A stretch of DNA of 37,262 bases from Streptomyces sp. NRRL F-5122. Lineage in GTDB: Bacteria > Actinomycetota > Actinomycetes > Streptomycetales > Streptomycetaceae. The number at the start of each line of letters is the position of its first letter. Position 1 is the stretch's first letter. The notes under the pieces are model-generated. The model saw only the letters and a list, made by a program, of their open reading frames with translations, did no database searches and was not told where the DNA came from. Positions 25,431 through 34,210 of the stretch are shown here, in pieces. The stretch covers positions 1 through 37,262 of the forward strand of contig NZ_LMWH01000300.1 in assembly GCF_001507435.1 (NCBI RefSeq). Reading direction: 5' to 3'. The position numbers and the translations under genes were made by a program.

Positions 25431-26315
25431 TCAATCCTGCGAGGCCTCGTCGGACCGGGGGAGAGCCCCGCTGGGACGGGGAGTGGCAGGACCCCCTCTG
25501 CCGTCGGCCGCATACGAGGCGAGCAGCCGCAGCTTCTGCTCGCTGTCGCTGCCGTGATCGGCGTAGTAGACGACCAGGATCACGTTCTCCACTGCGAACT
25601 TGTCGCGGTGCAGATCCATCTCGCCGACGACCGGATGGCTGACGCGGGCAGTGCCGCCCTCAAGCTCGCGCACGTCATGGCGCGCCCACAGTGCGCGGAA
25701 CCGCTCGCTTGAGAGAGCGAGCTCTCCGACCAATTCGATGAAGCGGGGATCGTCGACGTCTTCGCCTATTTGTCGGCGGAAAGCGGAGATGAAGTCTGCC
25801 GCCGCAGTCGTCCAGTCTCGGTGAAACGCCTGCTCCTCGGGGTCGAGCATGAGCGAGCGCAGCCGGTTCTCGCCCGGCCGGAGACGCGGCGAGAACGCCA
25901 CTGCCAGGTCGTTGGAGGCGAGCACGTCGAAAGCGCGGCCCTCGACGAAGGCCGGCAGTCCGATCGTGGCCAGAAGCTGATGCAGGCGAGCCGGGACGCG
26001 CTCCGGTCGGTGACGTCTGCGGGTCCGCACACGCGGCGCGATCATGCCCAGCAGATAGCTCTGCTCCACCTCGTCGAGCCCCAGGACTCGGCCGATCGCC
26101 TCGAGCACCTGAGTGGAGGGATTCTTGTCGCGTCCGCGCTCGAGCCGAAGGTAGTAGTCCGCGCTGATCCCCGCCAACATCGCCACTTCCTCGCGGCGCA
26201 GGCCGGGCACGCGCCGGTTGGCGCCGGCGGGGATTCCCGCTTGCTCCGGGCTCACCAGCTCGCGACGCGCGCGCAGGTACTTGCCCAGCCGGTTGTCGTC
26301 GTGCGAATCGCTCAT
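25431..26315 (-). CDS. XRE-family regulator with MmyB-like ligand domain
   Basis: 294 residues from ATG 26315. The N-terminal HTH (about 8-85) reads RRVPGLRREEVAMLAGISADYYLRLERGRDKNPSTQVLEAIGRVL. The C-terminal MmyB-like domain (about 110-270) has FVEGRAFDVLASNDLAVAF, a loop with ENRLRSLML and the terminal VSHPVVGEMDLHRDKFAVEN. This family is large in Streptomyces and typically regulates an adjacent oxidoreductase, here the SDR 24 bp downstream. A paralogue occurs at 31929-32834. Confidence 0.93.
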   Translation of the reverse strand: MSDSHDDNRLGKYLRARRELVSPEQAGIPAGANRRVPGLRREEVAMLAGISADYYLRLERGRDKNPSTQVLEAIGRVLGLDEVEQSYLLGMIAPRVRTRRRHRPERVPARLHQLLATIGLPAFVEGRAFDVLASNDLAVAFSPRLRPGENRLRSLMLDPEEQAFHRDWTTAAADFISAFRRQIGEDVDDPRFIELVGELALSSERFRALWARHDVRELEGGTARVSHPVVGEMDLHRDKFAVENVILVVYYADHGSDSEQKLRLLASYAADGRGGPATPRPSGALPRSDEASQD

Positions 26316-26539
26316 AACGGCAGCGTATGCCGCACAGCACGAAGGATCCGGGGCCCTGTGAGACCCCCCTTGTATCCTGCGGATCCTGCGCCACGTCCTG
26401 CGATCATGCGAATCGGTGGCGGCCACGACGCTGCACCGAGGCGCTGGTCGCACGAAGGACGCCGAAGAATTCGGTGCGGGCCGAGCGGCTCGTCGGCCTG
26501 TCGCCCAGCTGACAATGCGGGCCCGCCGCCCCGGCCCCG

Positions 26540-26870
26540 GCCATGGACGGCCGCCCCGAGTACAGCCGCGAGCACATCGAACGCTCCTTGAAGCGACCGG
26601 GCACCGACCACGTCGGCCCGTACTGCCCATCGTTTCGACCCGGACGTGCCCATCGGGGACACCATCGCAGTCATAGCCGAGCTGGTCGGCGAGGGGAAGG
26701 CGCGCCGGCTCGGACTCAGCGAGGCAGCCGACCCGACACGCATCCGGCGGGTCCATGCCGTGCAGCCGATCGGATCAGCGCGGTGCCGACCGTGTGGTGC
26801 CTTCGCGCCCTGCCTCGAGCTGGGCATCGGCCTGGTGTCCTGCAGGCAGCCCTGCGGCTCGGACGATGGT
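26540..26870 (+). pseudogene. Aldo/keto reductase remnant
   Basis: Scattered pieces of an aldo/keto reductase in more than one frame: GRPEYSREHIERSLKRPGTDHV (frame starting 26543), then after a shift near 26630 HRFDPDVPIGDTIAVIAELVGEGKARRLGLSEAADPTRIRRVHAVQPI, and further on ELGIGLVS. These match, in order, the central part of AKRs (RPEYVR..SLKRLGTD, VDP.VPIEDT, GKVRHIGLSE, ELGIG). Both ends and the catalytic Tyr/Lys region are missing or unreadable. Not expected to make protein. Confidence 0.7.
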
Positions 26871-26918
26871 ACAAATGGGTTAATTGCCGGTTTTGTGGTG
26901 CGGCCATACGGTGGATTT

Positions 26919-28301
26919 ATGGCTATCGCAACGACGAGTCCTGTGACAGGTGAGGTCCTCCGGAGCTTCGACGAGCTGACTCCTGAGGAGCTGGAGGACA
27001 AGCTCGCCAGGGCGGCGGCAGCGGCCGCCTCGTACCGGCTGACGAGTGTCGAGGAGCGGGCGGAGTGGCTCCATCACGCGGCCGACCGTCTTGAGAAGGA
27101 GATCGAGAGCGTCGGCCGGATGATCACCTCGGAGATGGGCAAGACGTTCCGTGCGGCGGAGCAGGAAGTGGTCAAGTGCGTCCATGGGCTGCGTTTCTAC
27201 GCCGCCGAGGGCCCCGCGTATCTGCGGGACCTGGAGGCGGACGCAGGCCGGGTGGGCGCCAAGCAGACGTTCGTCACGTATCAGCCGATCGGTGTGGTGC
27301 TCGCGGTGATGCCGTGGAACCTTCCCCTGTGGCAGGCCATGCGGTTCGCCGCGCCCGCTTTGACGGCGGGGAACGTGGGGCTGCTCAAGCACGCCTCGAA
27401 CGTGCCGCAGTGCGCTCTCTACCTGGAGGAGCTGTTCCGTGAGGCGGGCTTCCCGGACGATGTGTTCCAGACCCTGCTGATCTCCGCGCGCAGGGTGGAG
27501 CAGGTGTTGCGCGATCCGCGGGTGGCGGCCGCGACACTGACCGGCAGTGAGCCGGCGGGGCGGTCGGTGGCGACCATCGCCGGTGACGAGATCAAGAAGG
27601 TGGTGCTCGAACTCGGCGGTTCCGACCCGTTCATCGTCATGCCCTCCACGGATCTGGAACGGGCCACCGATGTCGCGGTCACGGCGCGGTGTCTGAACAA
27701 CGGCCAGTCCTGCATCAACGGCAAACGGTTCTTCGTGCACCGGGACATCAGCGACGCGTTCATCGACATGTTCGTGGCGAAGATGGGTGCGTTGGTCGTG
27801 GGCGACCCGATGGACGAGGGCACCGACGTGGGACCGCTGGCCACGGAGTCCGGCCGCCGGGATGTCGAGGCCTACGTGGAGGACGCCGTCGCGAAAGGCG
27901 CGAGGGTTCTGTTGGGCGGTGAACGCCCGGACGGGCCGGGCTGGTTCTACCCGCCCACCGTGCTGACCGGCATCACACCTGAGATGAACATGTACCACGA
28001 GGAGGTCTTCGGACCCGTGGCGCAGGTCTGGACGGTCGACTCGCTCGAAGAGGCCCTGCGGGAGGCCAACGGGCATCCCTACGGTCTTGGTTCGAATCTG
28101 TGGAGCGAGGACGAGGCCGAGCGGGAGATGTTCGTCCGCGACGTGCAGTCCGGCATGGCCTTCATCAACGGCAACACGACCAGCTTCCCCGAGATCCCCT
28201 TCGGTGGCGTCAAACGCAGCGGATACGGACGCGAGCTGTCCGACCTCGGCATGCGGGAGTTCATGAACGCCAAGACCGTCTGGATCGGCCAGGACACCTG
28301 A
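26919..28301 (+). CDS. NAD(P)-dependent succinate-semialdehyde dehydrogenase family
   Basis: 460 residues from ATG 26919; the frame is open upstream only because it runs through the AKR remnant. Aldehyde dehydrogenase motifs are all present: VMPWNLPLWQAMR, the catalytic Glu231 in VLELGGSDPF, the catalytic Cys265 in NNGQSCINGKRF, and EEVFGPVAQV. The NGQSC and short N terminus are typical of GabD1-type succinate-semialdehyde dehydrogenases. A beta-hydroxyacid dehydrogenase follows 88 bp later; together they could oxidise 4-hydroxybutyrate to succinate, but that is inference. Confidence 0.9.
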   Translation: MAIATTSPVTGEVLRSFDELTPEELEDKLARAAAAAASYRLTSVEERAEWLHHAADRLEKEIESVGRMITSEMGKTFRAAEQEVVKCVHGLRFYAAEGPAYLRDLEADAGRVGAKQTFVTYQPIGVVLAVMPWNLPLWQAMRFAAPALTAGNVGLLKHASNVPQCALYLEELFREAGFPDDVFQTLLISARRVEQVLRDPRVAAATLTGSEPAGRSVATIAGDEIKKVVLELGGSDPFIVMPSTDLERATDVAVTARCLNNGQSCINGKRFFVHRDISDAFIDMFVAKMGALVVGDPMDEGTDVGPLATESGRRDVEAYVEDAVAKGARVLLGGERPDGPGWFYPPTVLTGITPEMNMYHEEVFGPVAQVWTVDSLEEALREANGHPYGLGSNLWSEDEAEREMFVRDVQSGMAFINGNTTSFPEIPFGGVKRSGYGRELSDLGMREFMNAKTVWIGQDT

Positions 28302-28389
28302 ACCCGGTAGCTGGGAGGCATTCGACACCAATGGCCTGCGCGCCGGACATTGCGGCACGCAGGCCCGCCGAGCGCATGGAGACGCGACG

Positions 28390-29298
28390 ATGAGCGGAAA
28401 GCACCGGAAGACGTCGTCAGGGCAGAAGCGGCCCATGGTCGCGGTGCTCGGCACGGGCACCATGGGAGAGGCCATGGCACGCAACATCGCGGCGGCGGGG
28501 CTCGGGGTGCGCGCCTGGAACCGCAATCGTGCCCGCGCCGAACCGCTGGCCGGCGCCGGCGCCACGGTGTGCGACACGCCGGCCGAGGCATGCCGCGGCG
28601 CCGACGTCGTGCTGACGGCGCTCGCGAACGAGAAGGTGGTCGCCGAAGTGATGGACCAGGCCCGTGACGGCCTGGGCGGCCACCCGATGTGGGTGCAGAC
28701 ATGCACGGTGTCCCCGGACGGGGGTCGCCGTCTCGCGGAGCAGGCGAGCCGCCTGAACGTCCCGTACGTCGAGGCTCCCCTCCTCGGCACCAAGGAACCG
28801 GCCGTGGCCGGCACCCTGACCATCCTGGCCGCCTCGCCCCAGCAGGACGCACGGGAACGGGTGCGACCGGTGCTGGAAGCGGTGGGTTCGCGCACCGTAT
28901 GGCTCGACGATGTCGGTCAGCCGAGCAGCCTCAAACTCGCCTACAACGCCTGGGTCCTGACCACCGTCGAGGGCATCGCCGAGTCCCTCACCCTGGCCGG
29001 CACCCTGGGGGTTGACCCTCACCTGGTCATCGACGTCATCGACGGCAGTGGTCTCGACAGCCCGTACGTCCAGAGCAAGGGCCCGAGGATGCTCGACGAC
29101 GACCTCGACACCCCGTCCTTCCCTCTCGAAGCGGCGGAGAAGGACGCCGGCTTGATCACTGACACCGCACGCGCCGCCGGCCTGCACCTGGGCATCGCGG
29201 AAGTCGTGCGCGAACGCCTCGACCGTGCGGCCGACGACGGACTCGGTCGCGCGGACGTTGCCGCGACCTACCGTGTGTCCCGCCAGGTTGCGACCTGA
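28390..29298 (+). CDS. Beta-hydroxyacid (3-HIBADH-like) dehydrogenase
   Basis: 302 residues; GGAGA nine bases upstream of the ATG. The N-terminal Rossmann domain has LGTGTMG (21-26) followed by NRNRARAEPL, suggesting NADP preference. PYVEAPLLGTKEPAVAGTLTILA is the substrate-binding segment, and QPSSLKLAYNAW carries the catalytic Lys182 of the 3-hydroxyisobutyrate dehydrogenase family. The C-terminal all-helical domain is complete (SFPLEAAEKDAGLITDTARAAG). Substrates in this family include 3-hydroxyisobutyrate, tartronate semialdehyde and 4-hydroxybutyrate; the neighbouring semialdehyde dehydrogenase favours a small hydroxyacid pathway. Confidence 0.9.
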   Translation: MSGKHRKTSSGQKRPMVAVLGTGTMGEAMARNIAAAGLGVRAWNRNRARAEPLAGAGATVCDTPAEACRGADVVLTALANEKVVAEVMDQARDGLGGHPMWVQTCTVSPDGGRRLAEQASRLNVPYVEAPLLGTKEPAVAGTLTILAASPQQDARERVRPVLEAVGSRTVWLDDVGQPSSLKLAYNAWVLTTVEGIAESLTLAGTLGVDPHLVIDVIDGSGLDSPYVQSKGPRMLDDDLDTPSFPLEAAEKDAGLITDTARAAGLHLGIAEVVRERLDRAADDGLGRADVAATYRVSRQVAT

Positions 29299-29333
29299 CC
29301 CGGCCGTCCTTCGAGCGAGGCGAAGGAGGAACG

Positions 29334-30131
29334 ATGACCGGCGCCGGCATCGCCGCCGCGCGTTCGAGCACGGCGCAGCTGGCCGAGATCGTGCCCCAGG
29401 TGGACGACGTGCAATGGGAACTGCCGTCCGCGTGCGACGGCTGGCGGATCATCGATGTGGTGGCCCACCTCGCGGCCCTCGCCTCCGAGGCGGTGGACCC
29501 GCCACCGCCCGATCCCTCGCTGCCGAAGAACCGCGAGCGCTACCACGACGTGCGCGTGGACGAACGCCGCGGCTGGAGCCATGAAGACGTCCTCGACGAA
29601 TGGCGGCGCAGCAGCCCCCGTCAACTGGACCTCCTGGAAGCGGCCCAGGAGCCGCCCGGGGCCGGTGAGCCCGTCGAGGTACCCGGACTCGGAACGTATC
29701 CACGCCATCTCCTGGCGAACACCATGGCGTTCAACGTCTTCTGTCACCTGCGCAACGACATGCTCGCCCCGGACGGCCCCCTCCCCTTCACCCTCCCGGA
29801 ACCGGCTGACGACCAAGTCGCCCCCGCCGTCGAATTCATGCTCGCCGGCCTGCCGCAGATGCAGGGACCCGAACTCACCGTCACTGTGAACCGGCCGATC
29901 GTCCTCGACCTGACCGGGCCGGGCGCCACGACCGTCACCATCCTCCCCGCGAACGGGCCCACTGGGCAGTTGACCGTGACACCCGGCGCCGACGCCACCA
30001 CCCAAGTCCGCAGCACGGCCCTCGACTTCATTGCATGGGCCACGACCCGGAAACCCTGGCGCGACTACTGCAGCATCACAGGGGACGCATCCGCCGCGAC
30101 ACCGTTCCTCGACTGCCTCAACATCATTTAG
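29334..30131 (+). CDS. DinB/maleylpyruvate-isomerase-family protein
   Basis: 265 residues; AGGAGG just upstream of ATG 29334. The N-terminal DinB-like helical bundle of the mycothiol-dependent maleylpyruvate isomerase family is visible: VQWELPSACDGWRIIDVVAHLAALASE with the metal-site His, and a later FCHLRNDM. A C-terminal beta-rich domain (about 165-235: ELTVTVNRPIVLDLTGPGATTVTI) is followed by FIAWATTRKPWRDY. These proteins are thought to use mycothiol; the reaction is unknown. It begins 35 bp after the dehydrogenase gene, so it is probably the last gene of that operon. Confidence 0.85.
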   Translation: MTGAGIAAARSSTAQLAEIVPQVDDVQWELPSACDGWRIIDVVAHLAALASEAVDPPPPDPSLPKNRERYHDVRVDERRGWSHEDVLDEWRRSSPRQLDLLEAAQEPPGAGEPVEVPGLGTYPRHLLANTMAFNVFCHLRNDMLAPDGPLPFTLPEPADDQVAPAVEFMLAGLPQMQGPELTVTVNRPIVLDLTGPGATTVTILPANGPTGQLTVTPGADATTQVRSTALDFIAWATTRKPWRDYCSITGDASAATPFLDCLNII

Positions 30132-30250
30132 GGGTTTCGACAGAAGCAGTTGATCATGTACGTCCCGGTCCGGTTGCTCGTTGGTGCAGCTGCCGGGGAA
30201 GTGCCTGCCGGAGTCGGTGCGTACCCGTGCCATTGCGAGCTGCGTGTCAA

Positions 30251-30589
30251 CTACTGCACCGTTGTGACGACCGCATGGCGGTCCGCGAGCAGCGGCACGA
30301 TGCGCTCCAGGACGAGGGTGCGGAAGTGGACGCTGTTGCGGTGCGCGTCCAGCGCGGACTGGTCGGCGTAACGCTCGACGAGCACGAAGTCGCCGTTGTC
30401 GGCGCCGTCCGGGCGGTACGCCTGGTAGCCGAGGCAGCCGGGCTCGGCTCGAGATTGCTGAATCAGTTCGGGCAGCAACACTGCGATCGTCTCGCTCCTG
30501 CCGGCACTCGGACTCCAACGAGCGATCACGACGACCTCGCCGGGTCGCGCATCGTCCAGAGGCCAGACGGTCGTGGGGGTGTCGCTCAC
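30251..30589 (-). CDS. Antibiotic-biosynthesis-monooxygenase-fold (ABM) protein
   Basis: 112 residues from GTG 30589 with GAGGAG upstream. The ferredoxin-like ABM fold is recognisable: GEVVVIARWSPSAGRSETIAVLLPELIQQSRAEPGCLGYQAYR, then FVLVERYADQSALDAHRNSVHFRTL. The ERYADxxALDAHxxSxHF core is the family signature. Members include quinol monooxygenases such as YgiN. Convergent with the MPI-family gene; role unknown. Confidence 0.9.
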   Translation of the reverse strand: MSDTPTTVWPLDDARPGEVVVIARWSPSAGRSETIAVLLPELIQQSRAEPGCLGYQAYRPDGADNGDFVLVERYADQSALDAHRNSVHFRTLVLERIVPLLADRHAVVTTVQ

Positions 30590-30999
30590 GGGTGTGCGCT
30601 CCTCGTGGTCGCAGGGACAGCTGGTCCCGACCCCCGTTGCCGCACTGCTCCGGGGTCGGCCGTGCATCAGGGAGGCACGACGGCGGTCAGGGTTTGCCAC
30701 GATCCGAATCCTTCTTGACTCGCGGGCTCCTGAGGCCGTTCGACACGGGAAGCGATGTCACCAGTGGCGGTATCCGAGCCTACGCAGCCACCACACACCG
30801 CGTCCCGCCCGCCCCTCCGTTGCCAATGACCGGCCACCGCCCCACGAACTCGTGGTCTGAGTGATCGGCCAGTCTTCGCCAGGTTGTTGATGGTCGGACG
30901 GCGCGAATGACCGGGTCACAACGCCAACTGTCCCCGCCTGCAGCGAAGCGCGGCCACGCCGGGCCCCACGTGCCACAAGCGGGGATGAAGCGAAGCGGA
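30590..30999. other. Intergenic, no gene recognised
   Basis: About 410 bp between two minus-strand genes. Several open frames exist in both directions but none resembles a known protein or has a convincing ribosome-binding site. Confidence 0.4.
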
Positions 31000-31701
31000 T
31001 CAGCGGCCGGTGAGTGCGGCGACGATTCGCTCGGCCAGCGGCTTGCTGGAGGCGGGGTTCTGGCCGGAAAACAGATTGCCGTCGACGACGACGTTCGCCT
31101 GCCACGCCTCTTCCGCGGAACGGACGACCGCCCCACGCGCCGTGAGCACGGTCTCGACCAGCCATGGAGCCCGGTCGGAGGTGCCGTTGAGCCGCTCTTC
31201 CTCATTGGTGAACACGGTCAGGGTGCGTCCGGCGAACTGCCAGCGTCCGCCCGGCAGATTCGCCGACAGCAGCGCGGCCGGCCCGTGGCACACCGGGGCG
31301 ATGATCTTCCCTGCGGTGTCGGCTTCCACGAGCAGGCGCCCGAGATCGGGGTCGTGAGCCAGGTCCTCCATGGGCCCGTGCCCACCGGGGAGGAAGATCG
31401 CGTCGTAGTCGGCAGTGTCGACGGCGGACAGCGCGACGGGGTTGGCGAGGGCTTCGGCTGCCGCGCCGATGTAGTCGGCAAAGGCCTCCGCCTCGGTGCC
31501 GGCGACCTCGGGCCGCAGGCTCACAGGGTCGGCTGCCGGCTTGCCGCCCTCCGGGGCGGCGACGTCGACGGTGAACCCGGCCTGAGTGAGGATGCGGTGC
31601 GGAACCACGAACTCCTCGGCCCAGTAGCCGCTGGGGTGCTTGCTGCCGTCGGCCAGCGTCCAGTAGTCGACGCCCGACATCACCATCAGGATCCTGGTCA
31701 T
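31000..31701 (-). CDS. DJ-1/PfpI-family (Hsp31-like) protein
   Basis: 233 residues from ATG 31701; a frame 11 codons longer is possible. Class I glutamine-amidotransferase-like fold: ILMVMSGVDYWTLADGSKHPSGYWAEEFVVPHRILTQAGFTVDVAAPEGG at the N terminus, the FLPGGHGPMEDL loop, and the nucleophile elbow APVCHGPAAL (Cys138) followed by His. The length and GYWAEE motif match Hsp31-like chaperone/glyoxalase III proteins, which detoxify methylglyoxal or protect proteins. Divergent from an XRE/MmyB regulator that probably controls it. Confidence 0.92.
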   Translation of the reverse strand: MTRILMVMSGVDYWTLADGSKHPSGYWAEEFVVPHRILTQAGFTVDVAAPEGGKPAADPVSLRPEVAGTEAEAFADYIGAAAEALANPVALSAVDTADYDAIFLPGGHGPMEDLAHDPDLGRLLVEADTAGKIIAPVCHGPAALLSANLPGGRWQFAGRTLTVFTNEEERLNGTSDRAPWLVETVLTARGAVVRSAEEAWQANVVVDGNLFSGQNPASSKPLAERIVAALTGR

Positions 31702-31928
31702 ATTGGCACTCACTTTCTTCGGTCGGTATGCCATCTGCGGATGAGCAGTAGTGAGGGACGGGAAATTGGGCCGGTCCCTCCGGTGGGCCCCGCGATCCAG
31801 GACAACACGCGACTCCGGCAGCGCACGGGCCGCTTCCCGGCCCTGAACTGCCAGGGAAGCCGCTGCGTAGGACTCAGCGACCCCCCTTCCCCGGTCGACC
31901 GAGCACAGCCGCGAGGGAGAATGGAGGT

Positions 31929-32834
31929 ATGGCCCGCAACGTCGAGCTCAGCGAATTTCTGTGCCGTTCCCGCGCACGTATCACCCCCGAATCGGCCGGA
32001 CTGCCCGAGCGCGGGGCCTATCGGCGGGTCCCGGGGCTCCGCCGCGAAGAGGTCGCCCAGCTGGCCGGGGTCAGCACCGACTACTACACGCGCCTGGAGC
32101 AGGGACGGCAGATCAGCCCGTCAGCCGCTGTGCTCGAGTCAGTGGCCGCAGCGCTGCGGTTGGATACCGCCGAACGCGCCCACCTGTTCGACCTCGTCGG
32201 GCCCAATCCAGGCCGAGCCCGCCGTTCGGCACCGACCGTGCAGCGCATCCGGCCGGGGGTACGGCGTTTTCTGGACTCCTTCACCGACCAAGCCGGCTTC
32301 ATCCTCGGCCGCCGTACGGACGTACTGGCCACCAACCACCTGGCCCGCGCGCTCATGACCGACTTCGACGCCATGCCCGCGCGTGAACGCAACCTCACCC
32401 GCTGGATCCTGCTGGATGAGGAGGCCCGCGCCCTGTATTCGGACTGGGAACAGGTCGCCACCGAGATGACCGCCATTCTGCGGCTGGATGCCGGCCGTCA
32501 CCCCGACGACACCCGAACCGCCGAGCTGGTGGGCGAGCTGGCGATGAAGAGCGAGCACTTCCGCCGCTGGTGGGCCGACCACCAGGTCTTCGACCGCACC
32601 CACGGCCACAAGCGCCTGCACCACCCTGTCGTCGGCGACCTTGTCATCGACTACCAGGCCTTCACCGCGCTCGGCGAGACCGACCAGACACTGTTCCTGT
32701 ACCTCCCGGCCGAGGACCAGGCCTCCCGGGACGCCTGGAAGCTGCTCGCCAGCTGGAGCGCCCAGGAACCAGCAGCACCGCCGGTGAGGGACGGCCACAG
32801 CGGCGCATCCCTACGAACCCCGCACACTCGGTGA
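31929..32834 (+). CDS. XRE-family regulator with MmyB-like ligand domain
   Basis: 301 residues. HTH at about 8-80 (RRVPGLRREEVAQLAGVSTDYYTRLEQGRQISPSAAVLESVAAAL) and MmyB-like domain at about 105-275 (FILGRRTDVLATNHLARALM, RNLTRWILLDEEARALYSDW, LHHPVVGDLVIDYQAF). It is a paralogue of the regulator at 25431-26315 with the same domain order. A 227-bp spacer separates it from the divergent DJ-1/PfpI gene, its likely target. Complete and apparently functional. Confidence 0.93.
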   Translation: MARNVELSEFLCRSRARITPESAGLPERGAYRRVPGLRREEVAQLAGVSTDYYTRLEQGRQISPSAAVLESVAAALRLDTAERAHLFDLVGPNPGRARRSAPTVQRIRPGVRRFLDSFTDQAGFILGRRTDVLATNHLARALMTDFDAMPARERNLTRWILLDEEARALYSDWEQVATEMTAILRLDAGRHPDDTRTAELVGELAMKSEHFRRWWADHQVFDRTHGHKRLHHPVVGDLVIDYQAFTALGETDQTLFLYLPAEDQASRDAWKLLASWSAQEPAAPPVRDGHSGASLRTPHTR

Positions 32835-32949
32835 CATTCCCGACGCTGCGTGTGACACCCGGACTCCTGACACCGCAGCCCAACCCACCCGGCGCCACGG
32901 CACATGAGAACGCAAGGCTCACCTGCCGGGGTGGCGCCGGAGCACTGTG

Positions 32950-33222
32950 TCAGGACGGGGCGAGGACGCAGAACTCGTGGCCCTCCGGGTCGGCGAGGAC
33001 CGTCCACGGGACGTCGCCCTGGCCGAGGTCGATGCCGCCGGCACCGAGGCCCCGCAGCCGGGCAACCTCGGCTGCCTTGTCGTCACCGGGGTAAGGCAGC
33101 AGGTCAAGATGGACGCGGTCCGGCACGGTCTTCACGTCGGGCGTGCGGAGGAACTCGAGATACGGGCCGACACCCTGCGTCGAGCGCAACACCGCCTGAT
33201 CGTAGCTGCGGTCGCCAAACAA
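32950..33222 (-). pseudogene. Truncated VOC-family gene
   Basis: Only the C-terminal two thirds of a VOC protein is present: VLRSTQGVGPYLEFLRTPDVKTVPDRVHLDL, then EVARLRGLGAGGIDLGQGDVPWTVLADPEGHEFCVLAPS. The final motif is the standard end of this actinobacterial VOC subgroup, whose members usually have about 50 further residues at the N terminus. An in-frame TGA lies a few codons upstream of the readable start (a TTG), and the missing part is not found in other frames of the preceding 190 bp. Confidence 0.7.
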
Positions 33223-33415
33223 GGAGCAACTCGCTCACCGGCCGCCATGGTCGGCCCGCGTCGGTGGAGACCCCAGCCGGGTTTTACGGGTGCCCGTCGG
33301 GCTGCGGTGAAGCGTCCGCAGTCCGACGGTCAGCGTTCTGCCGGCGTCCGAACGAGTTGTCCCTTCGGATGACTCCGTGACCTTGCGGACCAACGGGAAG
33401 GCACGCCCACGGAGC

Positions 33416-34209
33416 TCAGAAGACGATTCTGGCCCTGCGGGCAGCCGCGAGGGCGGACTCGGCTCCGGAGACCAGTTCCAGTGCCACGTCGGTGTCACGA
33501 CCGGCCAGGGCGCGCATGTAGTGCAGCGTGTCAGCGCGTATGACCGCCTTCGGCTCGCCGGAGCCGATCAGCCAGGTGCCGCCTGCAGGTCCGGTGAGTT
33601 CGAGAGCGATAGGTGCCTCGGACCAGGTCAGGCCAGATCGCGGATGGCCCGTTCGACGATCTGCCCGTCGTGATCGCCGATGGTGATGGTCTGTCCCGTC
33701 GCCCTTGCCAGATCGATGCGGTGCATCCATAGGTCGCGGTTGTAGATGGTGTCGAGCAGGTGGCCGACGGACACCCGCGGGGCCGAGGGCATGCCGATGT
33801 CGAGATTGGCACGCCGCATGAGCCCGGGACGGCTCCGACGGGCTTGCACGGCCCGGGGCCACAGCTCAGCGAACTCGGCGACCAGGCCAGGGCCCGATGC
33901 CCCGGTGTGGTCTTCGACCTGTGCCGCCATGTGGGCATCGATGGGGCCCTTGCTGCGGTGACGTCGCCTTCCCGCGATCTCCCGGCGCAGCATCGTGCGC
34001 AGGCTGATGTTGTCCTCGCACTGCGCGACAAGATGGGAGACCAGGGTGCGCACATCCCATTCCACACAGTCGGTGGGACGCTCCCAGTCGTCGTCGCCGA
34101 GCTTCTCGAGCACTTGCAGAGCAGCCCGGCCCTCGGCCTCAGCGATCACGGCCGAACGGTCGCGGTCGATCTGCGCCAGACCTGCGGCATCGACAAAGGT
34201 CTGAGTCAT
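33416..34209 (-). pseudogene. Maleylpyruvate-isomerase-family gene with frameshift
   Basis: From ATG 34209 the frame encodes a TIGR03083-type DinB/MPI protein: DDDWERPTDCVEWDVRTLVSHLVAQCEDN, a middle VGHLLDTIYNRDLWMHRIDLARATG, and stops at 33628 after VERAIRDLA. The rest of the protein (TWSEAPIALELTGPAGGTWLIG ... RADTLHYMRALAGRD) continues in another frame to a stop at 33416. A single-base loss near 33625-33635 explains this. The ATG lies one base after the TetR stop, so the two were coupled. Could be a true mutation or a sequencing error. Confidence 0.8.
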
Positions 34210-34210
34210 C

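Noticed and set aside
28085..28100. GGTTCGAATC resembling a tRNA T-loop
   Set aside because: Lies inside the ALDH coding sequence; no surrounding cloverleaf or acceptor stem.
26880..28895. 671-codon open frame antisense to the ALDH and hydroxyacid dehydrogenase genes
   Set aside because: Composition bias only; the opposite strand carries complete enzymes with catalytic residues.
30755..30785. TGTCAC as a further ECF41 promoter
   Set aside because: No CGGTCA or CGTC at 16-base spacing, and no gene follows it in that direction.
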